Part shown: piece by piece, positions 15,849 to 24,953 of the stretch
Numbering within the stretch: position 1 is the first letter of the stretch
How the letters are laid out: each line of letters starts with the position of its first letter
Position numbers and translations under genes: made by a program
Notes under the pieces: generated by a model
What the model was told of the DNA's origin: nothing
The model's database searches: none
The model's input: only the letters and a program-made list of their open reading frames with translations
Source: Bacteroidales bacterium
Lineage (GTDB): Bacteria; Bacteroidota; Bacteroidia; Bacteroidales; FEN-979
Reading direction: 5' to 3'
Assembly: GCA_030681475.1 (NCBI GenBank)
Contig: JAUXWT010000007.1
Span: forward strand, 1-38,816
DNA length: 38,816 nucleotides

Positions 15849-18533
15849 ATGCGTTACACGGTTCTCTCTCTCCTCATCCTGATATTCCTGGCATCTGCAC
15901 AAGGTTCATTTGCACAGAATAAATTTTCCAAAGCGGCAGATGCAGCATATGCTGATCAGATGTTTTTGCTTGCTTTGCAGAAATATCAGAAAGCCTATTC
16001 AAAGATTAAGCGCAACAAGGCAGAACGTGACCGTATTTCGCTTCGTATCGCCGAATGTTACCGCATGATGAATAACACAAAAAGAGCTGAATCGTCGTAC
16101 AAGAGGTTGGTCAACAATGCAAAATACATCAAGGATAATCCAAAGATCCTGCTTGTCTATGCAGATATGCTGAAAACAAATGGCAACTATGAAGAAGCCA
16201 TAAAACAATATACAGCCTACAAGGAGAACGGACCGGCCGATCCGCGTGCCGACCTCGGTATTTCAACCTGCACTCTGGCGAAGAAATGGATAGAAAACCC
16301 TACAAAATATACCGTAAAATGGGAGAAATTACTGAATACCAGAGACGATGAATTTGCATCTGCCTACGCCGATAAAAAATATATCTCGATCATCTTCACC
16401 TCCGATCGTATCGGCGCCAAGGGAAGAGATGTTGATAACTGGACCGGTCTCGGGTTCTCTGACCTGTTTTTTTCACGGATCGACCGTAAAGGAGATTGGA
16501 GCAAACCGGTGCTGGCCGATCAGGAAGGAATGATCAACTCCAAGGCCAACGACGGGGTCGGGCAATTTAATGCCCGGTTTTCAACATTTTACTTCACCCG
16601 CTGCTGGACTGAATCAAAACGCAAAAACGGTTGTGCGATTATGAAGGCCACCAGACAAGGTGGAACCAACTGGTCGGAACCCGAAAAAGTTGATCTGGGT
16701 GGCGATTCCACAACAATTATGGGGCACCCGAGCGTATCTTCGGACGAAACCATCTTCTTCTCGGCGGACCTTCCGGGTGGCTTTGGCGGCAAAGATATCT
16801 GGATGGCTAAAAAGGATAAAAAAGGAGGACGATATGTGAAGGTGAATCTTGGTCCTGAAATAAACACGTCAGGAGATGAACTCTTCCCTTTTATCCGCAA
16901 CGACAGTATTTTATACTTTTCATCCAATGGCCATCCGGGCATGGGAGGCCTCGACATCTTCGTATCAACCAGGTCTAAAACCGGCACTGCCAATACTTAT
17001 CAATGGCAAAGCGCTCTCGACAACCAATCTTTCAGTAATGTTGATGGCGCTACCAGTTTTGAATGGCAAAGTACCATCGACAATAAGTCTTTCACGAACG
17101 TTGACGGCGCCACCAGCTATCAATGGCAAAGTTCACTGGAAAACAAAACATTCGCCAATACTGCCGGGGCAACTTCAACCGGTTACAAACCTGGTGGCGC
17201 AATGACCACCGACCGGTGGACCAAACCCATGAACCTCAAATCGCCGATCAATTCACCTGCCGATGATTTTGGCATTGTATTTAACGGAGATGAATTGGAG
17301 CAAGGCCTTTTCAGCTCAAACAGACCCGGAGGAAGAGGAAGGGATGACATTTATTCCTTTGTAATTCCGCCTGTTTATTATACCCTTGAAGGAATCATCA
17401 CCGATGACCGTACGCTGCAGCCCATCGAAGGCGCAAAAGTGAGGATTGTGAGTACCGACGGGCGGGCATTCGAAGTTCACTCCGATGTTAAGGGCCACTA
17501 CGGGTTTAACAAAATGCAAATCCTGGCCAAATCGACTTACGATATGCTGGTCACCAAAAAAGACTACTTCAATGAAAAGGGAAGGGAGACAACCGTGGGG
17601 ATCGAACGAAGCAAAGACCTGGTACGTAACTTTGTATTGAGGCCGATTCCAAAAAAACCCGTGGTGTTGCCTGATATCCTTTATGACTTGGCAAAATGGG
17701 ATCTGAAACCCCAATACCGTGATTCTCTGCAAGGACTGATTGAAACGCTTGATGCCAACGAAAACATTGTGATCGAACTTGCTTCGCATACCGACTCCCG
17801 CGATAGCGATGAACGAAATGATATACTATCCCAAAAGCGGGCACAGAGTGTGGTTGATTACCTTATTTCGAGGGGTATCGATCCTGACCGTCTTCTTGCC
17901 AGAGGTTATGGAGAACGAGTGCCCCGAGCGCTGAACAAAAATGTTGTAAAGGAAGGTTACACGCTTAAAACCGGGACAGTTTTAAATGATTCTGTAATAA
18001 ACCTGTTACCAGCAACAATTATAAAAGAAGCTGCTCATCAGTTAAACAGACGTACAGAGTTCTCAATACTCCGTAATGATTTTGTGCCAAAAACAAGAAT
18101 TTCGAAAAATATATCTCCCGCAAAAATTGAGTTGGTGGTCAATCCTGAAGAGAACATCGTTCCATTTAAGAAAACCAAGGAGGGAACCAGGGAGGCGACT
18201 TGCTTTATTAACGGGATCACGATCGATTTCACTTTTGACTCAAAGGAGAAAGAGGTCTATGTTTCACCGGTAGTCACACTGAAACTGCTTAAAGACGGCA
18301 TCATAGATAAAACGAGTTTTGAAGGTGATCCCACTAAAATTCTCGGTGAAGGAACAGTGGCAGATAAGGCGGTTGTTATCTTCAAACAGATCAGGATCGG
18401 AAAAAATACCGTCAATGATGTGAAGGCGACGGTCAATAAAAAAATCCAATCTCTGCAATTCGGCGACACGCTGCTCAAAAAATTCGGAAAGTACAGCATT
18501 GACGACTCCACCGGTGAGATAATTTTCGAATGA
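15849..18533 (+). CDS. PorE-like envelope protein: TPR, beta-propeller, CRD, OmpA and retropepsin-like domains
   Basis: This 894-residue exported protein has a signal peptide at 1-22 without a lipobox Cys. Order: TPR-like helices (about 28-150); PD40/WD40-type propeller blades (about 165-505: SDLFFSRID, KDIWMAKKD, LDIFVSTRS, DDIYSFV); a CRD-like fold (512-600, LEGIITDDRTLQPIEGAKVR); an OmpA-like peptidoglycan-binding domain (605-745, ELASHTDSRDSDERN, NRRTEFSI). This order is that of PorE, a T9SS component thought to anchor to peptidoglycan; the orthology is inferred. Two additions stand out: three tandem 20-residue repeats at 384-443 inside the propeller, and a retropepsin-like domain from about 760 to the end that has lost the catalytic motif. 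The purM start overlaps its stop (ATGA). Confidence 0.8.
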   Translation: MRYTVLSLLILIFLASAQGSFAQNKFSKAADAAYADQMFLLALQKYQKAYSKIKRNKAERDRISLRIAECYRMMNNTKRAESSYKRLVNNAKYIKDNPKILLVYADMLKTNGNYEEAIKQYTAYKENGPADPRADLGISTCTLAKKWIENPTKYTVKWEKLLNTRDDEFASAYADKKYISIIFTSDRIGAKGRDVDNWTGLGFSDLFFSRIDRKGDWSKPVLADQEGMINSKANDGVGQFNARFSTFYFTRCWTESKRKNGCAIMKATRQGGTNWSEPEKVDLGGDSTTIMGHPSVSSDETIFFSADLPGGFGGKDIWMAKKDKKGGRYVKVNLGPEINTSGDELFPFIRNDSILYFSSNGHPGMGGLDIFVSTRSKTGTANTYQWQSALDNQSFSNVDGATSFEWQSTIDNKSFTNVDGATSYQWQSSLENKTFANTAGATSTGYKPGGAMTTDRWTKPMNLKSPINSPADDFGIVFNGDELEQGLFSSNRPGGRGRDDIYSFVIPPVYYTLEGIITDDRTLQPIEGAKVRIVSTDGRAFEVHSDVKGHYGFNKMQILAKSTYDMLVTKKDYFNEKGRETTVGIERSKDLVRNFVLRPIPKKPVVLPDILYDLAKWDLKPQYRDSLQGLIETLDANENIVIELASHTDSRDSDERNDILSQKRAQSVVDYLISRGIDPDRLLARGYGERVPRALNKNVVKEGYTLKTGTVLNDSVINLLPATIIKEAAHQLNRRTEFSILRNDFVPKTRISKNISPAKIELVVNPEENIVPFKKTKEGTREATCFINGITIDFTFDSKEKEVYVSPVVTLKLLKDGIIDKTSFEGDPTKILGEGTVADKAVVIFKQIRIGKNTVNDVKATVNKKIQSLQFGDTLLKKFGKYSIDDSTGEIIFE
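16998..17177 (+). repeat. Three in-frame 60-bp tandem repeats within the PorE-like gene
   Basis: The three translated units are YQWQSALDNQSFSNVDGATS, FEWQSTIDNKSFTNVDGATS and YQWQSSLENKTFANTAGATS. The protein is better conserved between units than the DNA, where many third positions differ. The pattern resembles the Ig-like domain signature (YQWQ...F..I.GATS) common in secreted proteins of this phylum. Confidence 0.9.
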
Positions 18534-19699
18534 TCACCCCCGGCCGATATGAACAACGCGGCGTCTCCTCGTCGAAGGAAGATGTTCATGCCGCGATAAA
18601 AGACCTGGAGAAAGGATTATTCCCAAATTCCTTCTGCAAAATCATTCCTGATTATACAGGTAGCGACGACGCCTGGTGTAACATCATGCATGCCGATGGG
18701 GCAGGGACAAAGTCATCATTGGCGTATCTTTACTGGAAAGAGACCGGAGATATCTCCGTTTGGCGGGGCATTGCCCAGGATGCCATTGTGATGAACCTTG
18801 ATGACCTGCTCTGCGTCGGCGCGACTGACAATATTCTGCTCTCCTCGACCATCGGACGAAATAAAACGCTGATACCCGGAACGGTCATCTCCGAGATCAT
18901 CCGGGGAACCGAGAATTTTCTTGCCAGCATGCGGGATTGGGGAATAGGCATCTGGTCGGCAGGAGGTGAAACCGCCGATGTAGGTGACCTGGTAAGGACG
19001 ATCATCGTGGATTCAACTGTCACTTGCCGAATGAAACGCAGTGATGTCATTGACAACGGACACATCAGGGCAGGCGATGTCATTGTCGGACTTTCTTCAA
19101 CAGGCCAGGCCAGCTACGAGCAGGAATACAACGGAGGAATGGGAAGTAACGGGCTTACCTCTGCCCGGCATGATGTTTTGAACAAATCCTATGCGACCAA
19201 TTATCCGGAAAGTTTCGACAATGTGCTTCCTGCCCATCTTGTATATTCAGGAAAAAAAAGTTTGTCCCAGCCTTCAGGGGTTCAAGGGATTGATATCGGA
19301 AAACTGATCCTGTCCCCTACCCGTACCTATGCCCCGGTTGTAAAAACCATTTTCAACCATTACCGGCAGAAGATCCATGGCATGGTTCATTGCAGTGGCG
19401 GAGGCCAGACAAAGATCCTTCATTTTGTGGAGAATCTGCATATCATTAAAAATGACATGTTTGAGGTTCCCCCACTTTTCAGACTTATCCAGCTCGAATC
19501 CGGAACCTCGTGGTCAGAAATGTACAAAGTCTTTAACATGGGCCACCGGCTTGAATTTTATATTCCGGAAAGTATCGCACAACCTGTTATTGAGATTGCT
19601 TTATCATTCAACATCGATGCAAAAATCATCGGTCACGTTGAATCCGCCACTTCAAAAAAGCTCACCATCCGCTCCGGTTTTGGGGAGTTCAGTTATTGA
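18530..19699 (+). CDS. purM: Phosphoribosylformylglycinamidine cyclo-ligase (AIR synthase), long form
   Basis: This 389-residue member of the PurM/AIR-synthase ATPase family most likely closes the imidazole ring of FGAM to give AIR in purine synthesis. Supporting segments are MHADGAGTKSSLAYLYWKE, QDAIVMNLDDLLCVGA, GIGIWSAGGETADVGDLV, a central GDVIVGLSSTGQAS loop and the C-terminal HCSGGGQTKILHF. It is about 40 residues longer than E. coli PurM, which I take as the usual Bacteroidota form. A PurM-like paralogue with another substrate cannot be excluded. Its ATG overlaps the stop of the PorE-like gene. Confidence 0.8.
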   Translation: MITPGRYEQRGVSSSKEDVHAAIKDLEKGLFPNSFCKIIPDYTGSDDAWCNIMHADGAGTKSSLAYLYWKETGDISVWRGIAQDAIVMNLDDLLCVGATDNILLSSTIGRNKTLIPGTVISEIIRGTENFLASMRDWGIGIWSAGGETADVGDLVRTIIVDSTVTCRMKRSDVIDNGHIRAGDVIVGLSSTGQASYEQEYNGGMGSNGLTSARHDVLNKSYATNYPESFDNVLPAHLVYSGKKSLSQPSGVQGIDIGKLILSPTRTYAPVVKTIFNHYRQKIHGMVHCSGGGQTKILHFVENLHIIKNDMFEVPPLFRLIQLESGTSWSEMYKVFNMGHRLEFYIPESIAQPVIEIALSFNIDAKIIGHVESATSKKLTIRSGFGEFSY

Positions 19700-19791
19700 G
19701 CATCAATGCCTAAGCTGTTCAGAATCAGCAATCTTTCAAGTCAATCAGAAATCGGAAATTGTGAAATCATATATTTTCGGTTGAAAATGGT

Positions 19792-19799
19792 TAACTTTG
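19792..19799 (+). promoter_or_regulatory. -7 promoter element of prfA-pyrF
   Basis: TAACTTTG is an exact TAnnTTTG match, 22 bp before the prfA ATG at 19822. No good -33 box was found. Confidence 0.5.
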
Positions 19800-19821
19800 C
19801 ACACCCATTTCAATATCAAAC

Positions 19822-20895
19822 ATGTTAGACAAGTTAGAAGCAATAAAGACACGTTACGAGGACATTCAGCAAAAGATGAATGAACCTTCGGTGATGAGTG
19901 ATATGAAAAACTATATCAAACTCAACAAGGATTACCGGGAGTTGCAACCCATCATGGAATCTTTTGAAATATTAAAAAGGATCCTGTCGAATATTGACCA
20001 TGCCAAAGACATCATCCACAATGAAAAGGACGAGGAATACCGTTCCATGGCCAAAGAGGAATTAATTGTCCTGAATGCCGAGAAAGAAAAAATTGAGGAA
20101 GATATCCGGATGATGCTTATTCCGGTCGATCCGGAAGACAGTAAAAACGCCGTGATTGAGATCCGTGCCGGAACAGGAGGCGATGAGGCCAGCATTTTTG
20201 CCGGCGACCTTTACCGCATGTATTGCAAATTCTCCGAAGCCAAGCGTTGGAAGGTTGACCTTGTCGATTTTACCGAAGGCACCATGGGAGGGTTTAAAGA
20301 GATCATTTTCAATATTATGGGAGAGAATGTTTACGGACTGATGAAATATGAATCGGGTGTGCACAGGGTACAGCGGGTTCCGCAGACAGAAACACAAGGA
20401 CGGGTACATACCTCTGCTGCCACAGTAGCAGTTTTACCTGAGGCCGGTGAATTCGATGTCGAAATCAAGCAATCCGATATACGCAAGGACACTTTTTGTT
20501 CATCGGGGCCTGGCGGACAATCAGTCAATACGACCTATTCCGCCGTCCGCCTGACCCATATTCCATCGAATATCGTGGTGTCCTGCCAGGATGAAAAGTC
20601 ACAGATGAAGAATTTCGACAAGGCTATGAAGGTGTTGCGCACCAGGCTTTATGAACTGGAACATCAGAAATACCTTGATGTCATTTCAAAGAAACGCAAG
20701 ACCATGGTCTCCACCGGCGACCGTTCTGCCAAGATCCGTACATACAACTACGCTCAAAGCCGGGTAACCGACCACCGTATCAACATGACACTCTATAATT
20801 TGCCGGTCGTACTGGATGGCGATGTTGAACCCCTGATCGAAGCGCTGCAACTGGCTGAGAACGCGGAGAGGCTGAAGGAGGCCGGAACAAATTAA
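19822..20895 (+). CDS. prfA: Peptide chain release factor 1
   Basis: RF1 (357 residues) releases finished proteins at UAA and UAG. The catalytic GGQ loop is at 231-233 ([10 protein letters not shown]). The codon-recognition tripeptide is PQT (187-189, [10 protein letters not shown]), a PxT motif that marks RF1; RF2 has SPF at this site. Domain 1 is the usual N-terminal coiled coil. The length is normal. pyrF begins one base after the stop, so both are probably transcribed from the promoter near 19792. Confidence 0.95.
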   Translation: MLDKLEAIKTRYEDIQQKMNEPSVMSDMKNYIKLNKDYRELQPIMESFEILKRILSNIDHAKDIIHNEKDEEYRSMAKEELIVLNAEKEKIEEDIRMMLIPVDPEDSKNAVIEIRAGTGGDEASIFAGDLYRMYCKFSEAKRWKVDLVDFTEGTMGGFKEIIFNIMGENVYGLMKYESGVHRVQRVPQTETQGRVHTSAATVAVLPEAGEFDVEIKQSDIRKDTFCSSGPGGQSVNTTYSAVRLTHIPSNIVVSCQDEKSQMKNFDKAMKVLRTRLYELEHQKYLDVISKKRKTMVSTGDRSAKIRTYNYAQSRVTDHRINMTLYNLPVVLDGDVEPLIEALQLAENAERLKEAGTN

Positions 20896-20896
20896 T

Positions 20897-21727
20897 ATGA
20901 CCCGTACCGAGCTTATCAAACTGATTTTCCGCAAAAGATCCTTTCTTTGTATCGGTCTTGACACGGATCTGTCGAAGGTTCCTCAACATCTGCTTGAACT
21001 TGATGATCCCGTTTTTGAATTCAATAAAGCGATCATCGATGCCACACATGATCTTGCAGTTGCCTATAAGCCTAATTTTGCTTTTTATGAGTGTAATGGA
21101 GTCAAAGGATGGCAGAGCCTTACCAGGACCATTCAATATATAAACACAGCATACCCGGGAGAATTATTTACCATTGCCGATGCCAAACGGGGCGATATTG
21201 GCAACACCTCCCAGCAGTATGCACGGGCCATGTTCGAGGCATCTTCATCGGGAATGGACTTTAATGCCGTAACCGTTGCCCCCTATATGGGCGAAGACTC
21301 CGTAAAACCATTCCTGTCCTGTCCCGGGAAATGGATCATCGTGCTGGCCTTGACCTCTAACAAAGGGGCCGGAGATTTCCAGTTCTTTTCCGGCAACGGT
21401 CAACACCTTTTCGAACAGGTATTGTCAAAATCACAACAATGGGGAAGCAATGAAAACATGATGTATGTGGTTGGCGCCACCCAGGCTGAAATGCTGACCG
21501 ACATCCGGAAAATCGTGCCTGATCACTTTCTCCTTGTGCCCGGTGTCGGCGCCCAGGGAGGCAGTCTAAGTGATGTTGCCAGATACGGCCTCACCAGCGA
21601 ATGCGGGCTCATTGTAAATTCCTCCAGGAATATTATCTATGCCTCCGGTGGCGCTGACTTTGCCATTAAAGCCAGGGAAGAGGCCATTAAGATGCAGCAG
21701 GAGATGTCCGGAATTCTTGGAAGATGA
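20897..21727 (+). CDS. pyrF: Orotidine 5'-phosphate decarboxylase, class 2
   Basis: This 276-residue enzyme decarboxylates OMP to UMP, the last step of pyrimidine synthesis. The active-site motif is [11 protein letters not shown] starting at Asp95, the DxKRGDI form typical of the longer class 2 PyrF group. Other conserved parts are CIGLDTD near the N-terminus and [10 protein letters not shown], the phosphate loop. The only oddity is its pairing with prfA. It converges with ilvE, with a 47-bp gap between stop codons. Confidence 0.93.
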   Translation: MTRTELIKLIFRKRSFLCIGLDTDLSKVPQHLLELDDPVFEFNKAIIDATHDLAVAYKPNFAFYECNGVKGWQSLTRTIQYINTAYPGELFTIADAKRGDIGNTSQQYARAMFEASSSGMDFNAVTVAPYMGEDSVKPFLSCPGKWIIVLALTSNKGAGDFQFFSGNGQHLFEQVLSKSQQWGSNENMMYVVGATQAEMLTDIRKIVPDHFLLVPGVGAQGGSLSDVARYGLTSECGLIVNSSRNIIYASGGADFAIKAREEAIKMQQEMSGILGR

Positions 21728-21774
21728 TCAGGCAGGCGTTTATACGCGGCCTCAGCAGGGTGACATGGTTATTA

Positions 21775-22794
21775 TCATTCCACGAACGTATTCCACCCAT
21801 GGACGTCAGGTTCGAGTCCTTCCTGGATCCCCTTAAGCCTGGAGTAAAGTTTCTGTGAAATAGTACCGGGCTGACCGTTTTTACAGTATTGGTACACCTT
21901 TCCGGTGTCGCGGTCATGGATCAGGCAAATGGGGGAAATCACTGCAGCAGTGCCACATGCACCAACTTCATCGAACTCCTCCAGCTCCTCAACCGGAATC
22001 TGCCGCGTTTCAACTTTCATCCCCATATCTGCGGCCAAAACGCGTAATGACATGTTTGTGATGGACGGAAGTATGGATGAAGAATCAGGCGTGACATACG
22101 TATTTCCTTTTATGCCAAAAAAATTCGCCGGACCGGCTTCATCAATATACTTCTTCTCTCTGGCATCAAGGAAAATACAGGAGGAATAACCATCCTGATG
22201 GGCCCGCTGGCCTGCACGAAGGCTTGCAGCATAGTTTCCTCCAACTTTGATGTGTCCGGTACCTACCGGGGCTGCCCGGTCATAGTCGCGGACAATCTGC
22301 ATCTTAACCGGGTTAAAACCCTCCTTGAAATAGGGACCGACCGGACCCACAAATACCATAAACATATATTCCTTTGCAGGGGCAACACCCACCTGTGCAC
22401 CTGTACCGATGAGTAAAGGCCGTATGTATAATGACGCTCCCTCGCCATAAGGTGGTAAATATTTCAAATTCAGCTTAACGGCTTTGAGTACTACCTTAGA
22501 AAATAAATCAACCGGCACTTCTGCCATCATTACGCCATGAGCAGACCTCATCATCCGTTTCGCATTCTCCTCCATCCGAAAAATTCTGATCCTGCCATCT
22601 ATACCTGTAAAAGCTTTCATTCCTTCAAACGCCTCCTGTCCATAGTGCAGGCAGGTTGCCGCCATATGTATGGGAATGTGTTCGGAGTCGGAGACCTCCA
22701 GATTCCCCCATTGTCCATTCTTGTGATAAACACGGACATTAAAATCAGTTTTGAAATAGGCAAATGGCAGTTGCTTCCAATCAATATTATTCAT
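21775..22794 (-). CDS. ilvE: Branched-chain amino acid aminotransferase
   Basis: This 339-residue fold-type IV PLP aminotransferase interconverts Leu, Ile and Val with their keto acids, using 2-oxoglutarate. The PLP lysine is Lys183 in GHIKVGGNYAAS. Other family segments are CLHYGQEAFEGMKAF, YIRPLLIGTGAQVGV, DEAGPANFFGI and EVGACGTAAVISP. The length and the CGTAAVI segment fit the longer eukaryote-like BCAT group rather than the 300-residue E. coli type. It is a single-gene unit between convergent pyrF and divergent htpG. Confidence 0.93.
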   Translation of the reverse strand: MNNIDWKQLPFAYFKTDFNVRVYHKNGQWGNLEVSDSEHIPIHMAATCLHYGQEAFEGMKAFTGIDGRIRIFRMEENAKRMMRSAHGVMMAEVPVDLFSKVVLKAVKLNLKYLPPYGEGASLYIRPLLIGTGAQVGVAPAKEYMFMVFVGPVGPYFKEGFNPVKMQIVRDYDRAAPVGTGHIKVGGNYAASLRAGQRAHQDGYSSCIFLDAREKKYIDEAGPANFFGIKGNTYVTPDSSSILPSITNMSLRVLAADMGMKVETRQIPVEELEEFDEVGACGTAAVISPICLIHDRDTGKVYQYCKNGQPGTISQKLYSRLKGIQEGLEPDVHGWNTFVE

Positions 22795-22907
22795 AAAAGA
22801 TATTTTTAGTTTGTGTTCCAGTGCGAAAAGTCTCGTAAAATTAGGAATTTTCTTAATCTAAACTTCAAATTGTATAAAAAATCATCCTTACCCAGGCTAT
22901 TTGCCAT

Positions 22908-22940
22908 TTTGTCAGCCACTTTGTCGTGGCACTACGTTTG
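22908..22940 (+). promoter_or_regulatory. Promoter of htpG with possible heat-shock operator
   Basis: TTTG at 22908-22911 and TACGTTTG at 22933-22940 are 21 bp apart, a good Bacteroidota promoter 38 bp before the ATG. The word TTTTGTC or CTTTGTC occurs twice (from 22908 and 22919), overlapping the -33 box and spacer. It may be a regulator site, but this is only a pattern. Confidence 0.6.
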
Positions 22941-22977
22941 ACAACTACCAATACAACATTTTAAAATCAATCTCACT

Positions 22978-24897
22978 ATGCAACAAGGTAAAATAAACGT
23001 TCAAACGGAGAACATCTTTCCGATCATCAAGAAATTCCTCTATTCGGAGCATGAAATATTCCTTCGTGAATTAATTTCAAATGCCGTTGATGCGACCCAA
23101 AAACTGAAAACATTAAGTGCAATCGGAAAATACAATGGAGATATCAGCGATTTGACTATTGAGGTCACATTGAATAAAAAGAAAAAAACCATCTCCATTA
23201 AAGATAAGGGGATTGGTATGACTGCCGCTGAGGTGGATAAATATATTAACCAGATCGCCTTTTCCAGCGCCGAAGAGTTCGTTAAAAAATTTAAAACCAA
23301 GTCTGAAGCTGAAATGAATGCCATTATCGGACATTTCGGATTGGGTTTTTATTCCAGTTTCATGGTTTCAAAAAAGGTGGAGATTCTCACAAAAACTTAC
23401 CAGAAAAGAGGTGAAACAGATGCCGTTCGTTGGGAATGTGATGGCAGTCCCGATTATACTATGGATGTGCTCGATAAAACTGACCGTGGCACAGAAGTGA
23501 TCCTTCACATTGCCGATGATTCGAAAGATTACCTCGAAGAGCATACCCTGCTGGGCATCCTGAAAAAATATTGCAAGTTTCTCCCTGTCCCGATTCAGTT
23601 CGGGACTGAAAAGAGGTGGGAGAAAGTTGAAGGGGTAAAGGACAAGGATGGCAACGATAAACAGGTTGAAGTTGAGAAACCACGCATCATCAACAACACA
23701 GATCCCATCTGGAAAAAGAAACCCGTTGACCTGAAGGAAGAGGATTATAAGAGTTTCTACAGGGAACTTTACCCATACACCTTCGATGAACCGCTGTTCT
23801 GGATCCATCTGAATGTGGACTATCCATTCAACCTGACAGGGATCCTCTACTTTCCTAAGGTCAAACGAAACCTGGAAGTTCAGAAAGATAAAATCCAGTT
23901 GTACTGTAACCAGGTTTTTGTCACTGATTCGGTAGAAGGAATTGTTCCTGACTTCCTGACATTACTGCATGGTGTTCTTGACTCGCCCGATATTCCGTTG
24001 AATGTATCGCGCAGTTACCTGCAGAGCGATCCAAATGTGAAAAAGATTTCCAACCACATCACCAAGAAAGTGGCTGATAAACTCGAAACACTGTTCAAGG
24101 ATGCGCGTCCGGATTTTGAAACAAAATGGGATGACATCAAGGTCTTTATCGAATATGGAATTATCTCCCAGCCGGATTTTTACGATCGTGCAAAAAAATT
24201 CTGCCTGCTGAAAAACGTGGATGATAAATATTTCACGTTCGAGGAGTACGAAAACCTCGTCAAAGACGCTCAGAAGGATAAAGATGGCCAGCTTATATAT
24301 ATTTATGCGACCAACAAACAGGAACAATACAGTTTCATCGAAACTGTCAAATCCAGGGGCTACGATGTACTGATGATGGACGGTGTACTTGAAGCCCATT
24401 TCATCAACGCGCTGGAGCAAAAAATGGAGAAGACCCGGTTCACGCGTGTTGATGCCGATACCGTTGAGAAACTCATTAAAAAAGAGGATGCCCTTCCCTC
24501 CAAACTCAATGATGACCAGCAGAAACTGCTAAAAGAGATGTTTGAGAAACAGATTGACAGTAAAAAATTCACCATTGTCTTTGAGAGCCTGAGCGAAAAG
24601 GAGTCACCGCTGCTGATTACGCAGAATGAATTCATGAGGCGCATGAAGGACATGTCGGCGCTTGGCGGAGGAGGTGGCTACGGTTTTATGGGTGAAATGC
24701 CCGAAAACTACAGCCTGGTTGTCAATTCAAATAATCCGCTGGTTGGCAGACTGCTTGCTGAAACTGACAACGACAAGCAAACCGGCACTATTCAACAATT
24801 GTTCGATCTTGCCCTGCTTTCGCAGAACATGCTGAAAGGGAAGGAGTTGGCTGAGTTTATTAAGCGGAGCACGATGCAAATGACAAGTGACAAATGA
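22978..24897 (+). CDS. htpG: Molecular chaperone HtpG (Hsp90)
   Basis: Bacterial Hsp90 (639 residues) is an ATP-dependent cytosolic chaperone. The GHKL ATP site is complete: RELISNAVDA with Glu31 and Asn35, DKGIGMT, and GHFGLGFYSSFMV. The middle domain has LNVSRSYLQSDPNVKKI, carrying the catalytic Arg region. The C-terminal dimerisation part includes NSNNPLV. A Gly-rich loop (GGGGGYGF) occurs near residue 565. The last seven residues (MQMTSDK) are encoded by a 7-bp tandem repeat that runs past the stop codon, so the natural C-terminus may have ended a little earlier. Confidence 0.96.
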   Translation: MQQGKINVQTENIFPIIKKFLYSEHEIFLRELISNAVDATQKLKTLSAIGKYNGDISDLTIEVTLNKKKKTISIKDKGIGMTAAEVDKYINQIAFSSAEEFVKKFKTKSEAEMNAIIGHFGLGFYSSFMVSKKVEILTKTYQKRGETDAVRWECDGSPDYTMDVLDKTDRGTEVILHIADDSKDYLEEHTLLGILKKYCKFLPVPIQFGTEKRWEKVEGVKDKDGNDKQVEVEKPRIINNTDPIWKKKPVDLKEEDYKSFYRELYPYTFDEPLFWIHLNVDYPFNLTGILYFPKVKRNLEVQKDKIQLYCNQVFVTDSVEGIVPDFLTLLHGVLDSPDIPLNVSRSYLQSDPNVKKISNHITKKVADKLETLFKDARPDFETKWDDIKVFIEYGIISQPDFYDRAKKFCLLKNVDDKYFTFEEYENLVKDAQKDKDGQLIYIYATNKQEQYSFIETVKSRGYDVLMMDGVLEAHFINALEQKMEKTRFTRVDADTVEKLIKKEDALPSKLNDDQQKLLKEMFEKQIDSKKFTIVFESLSEKESPLLITQNEFMRRMKDMSALGGGGGYGFMGEMPENYSLVVNSNNPLVGRLLAETDNDKQTGTIQQLFDLALLSQNMLKGKELAEFIKRSTMQMTSDK

Positions 24898-24905
24898 CAA
24901 ATTGA
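24878..24905 (+). repeat. 7-bp tandem repeat spanning the htpG stop codon
   Basis: AAATGAC (24878), AAGTGAC (24885), AAATGAC (24892) and a degenerate AAATTGA (24899) follow one another with period 7. The htpG stop TGA (24895-24897) lies inside the third unit. Since 7 is not a multiple of 3, unit gain or loss would change the C-terminus. Confidence 0.7.
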
Positions 24906-24953
24906 ATTTTATTTATTGTAATTTTACAAATATTAACCTTAAATCGTTGAATC

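Noticed and set aside
17571-17760. Possible frameshift between the CRD and OmpA domains of the PorE-like protein
   Set aside because: The frame stays open and domain motifs continue without a break on both sides.
19377-19784. Rightward frame overlapping the end of purM
   Set aside because: It lies in another frame of purM for most of its length and runs into the prfA upstream region; no family resemblance.
20331-20420. Possible RF2 identity for the release factor
   Set aside because: The recognition motif is PQT (PxT class), there is no SPF motif and no programmed frameshift site, so RF1 is the better call.
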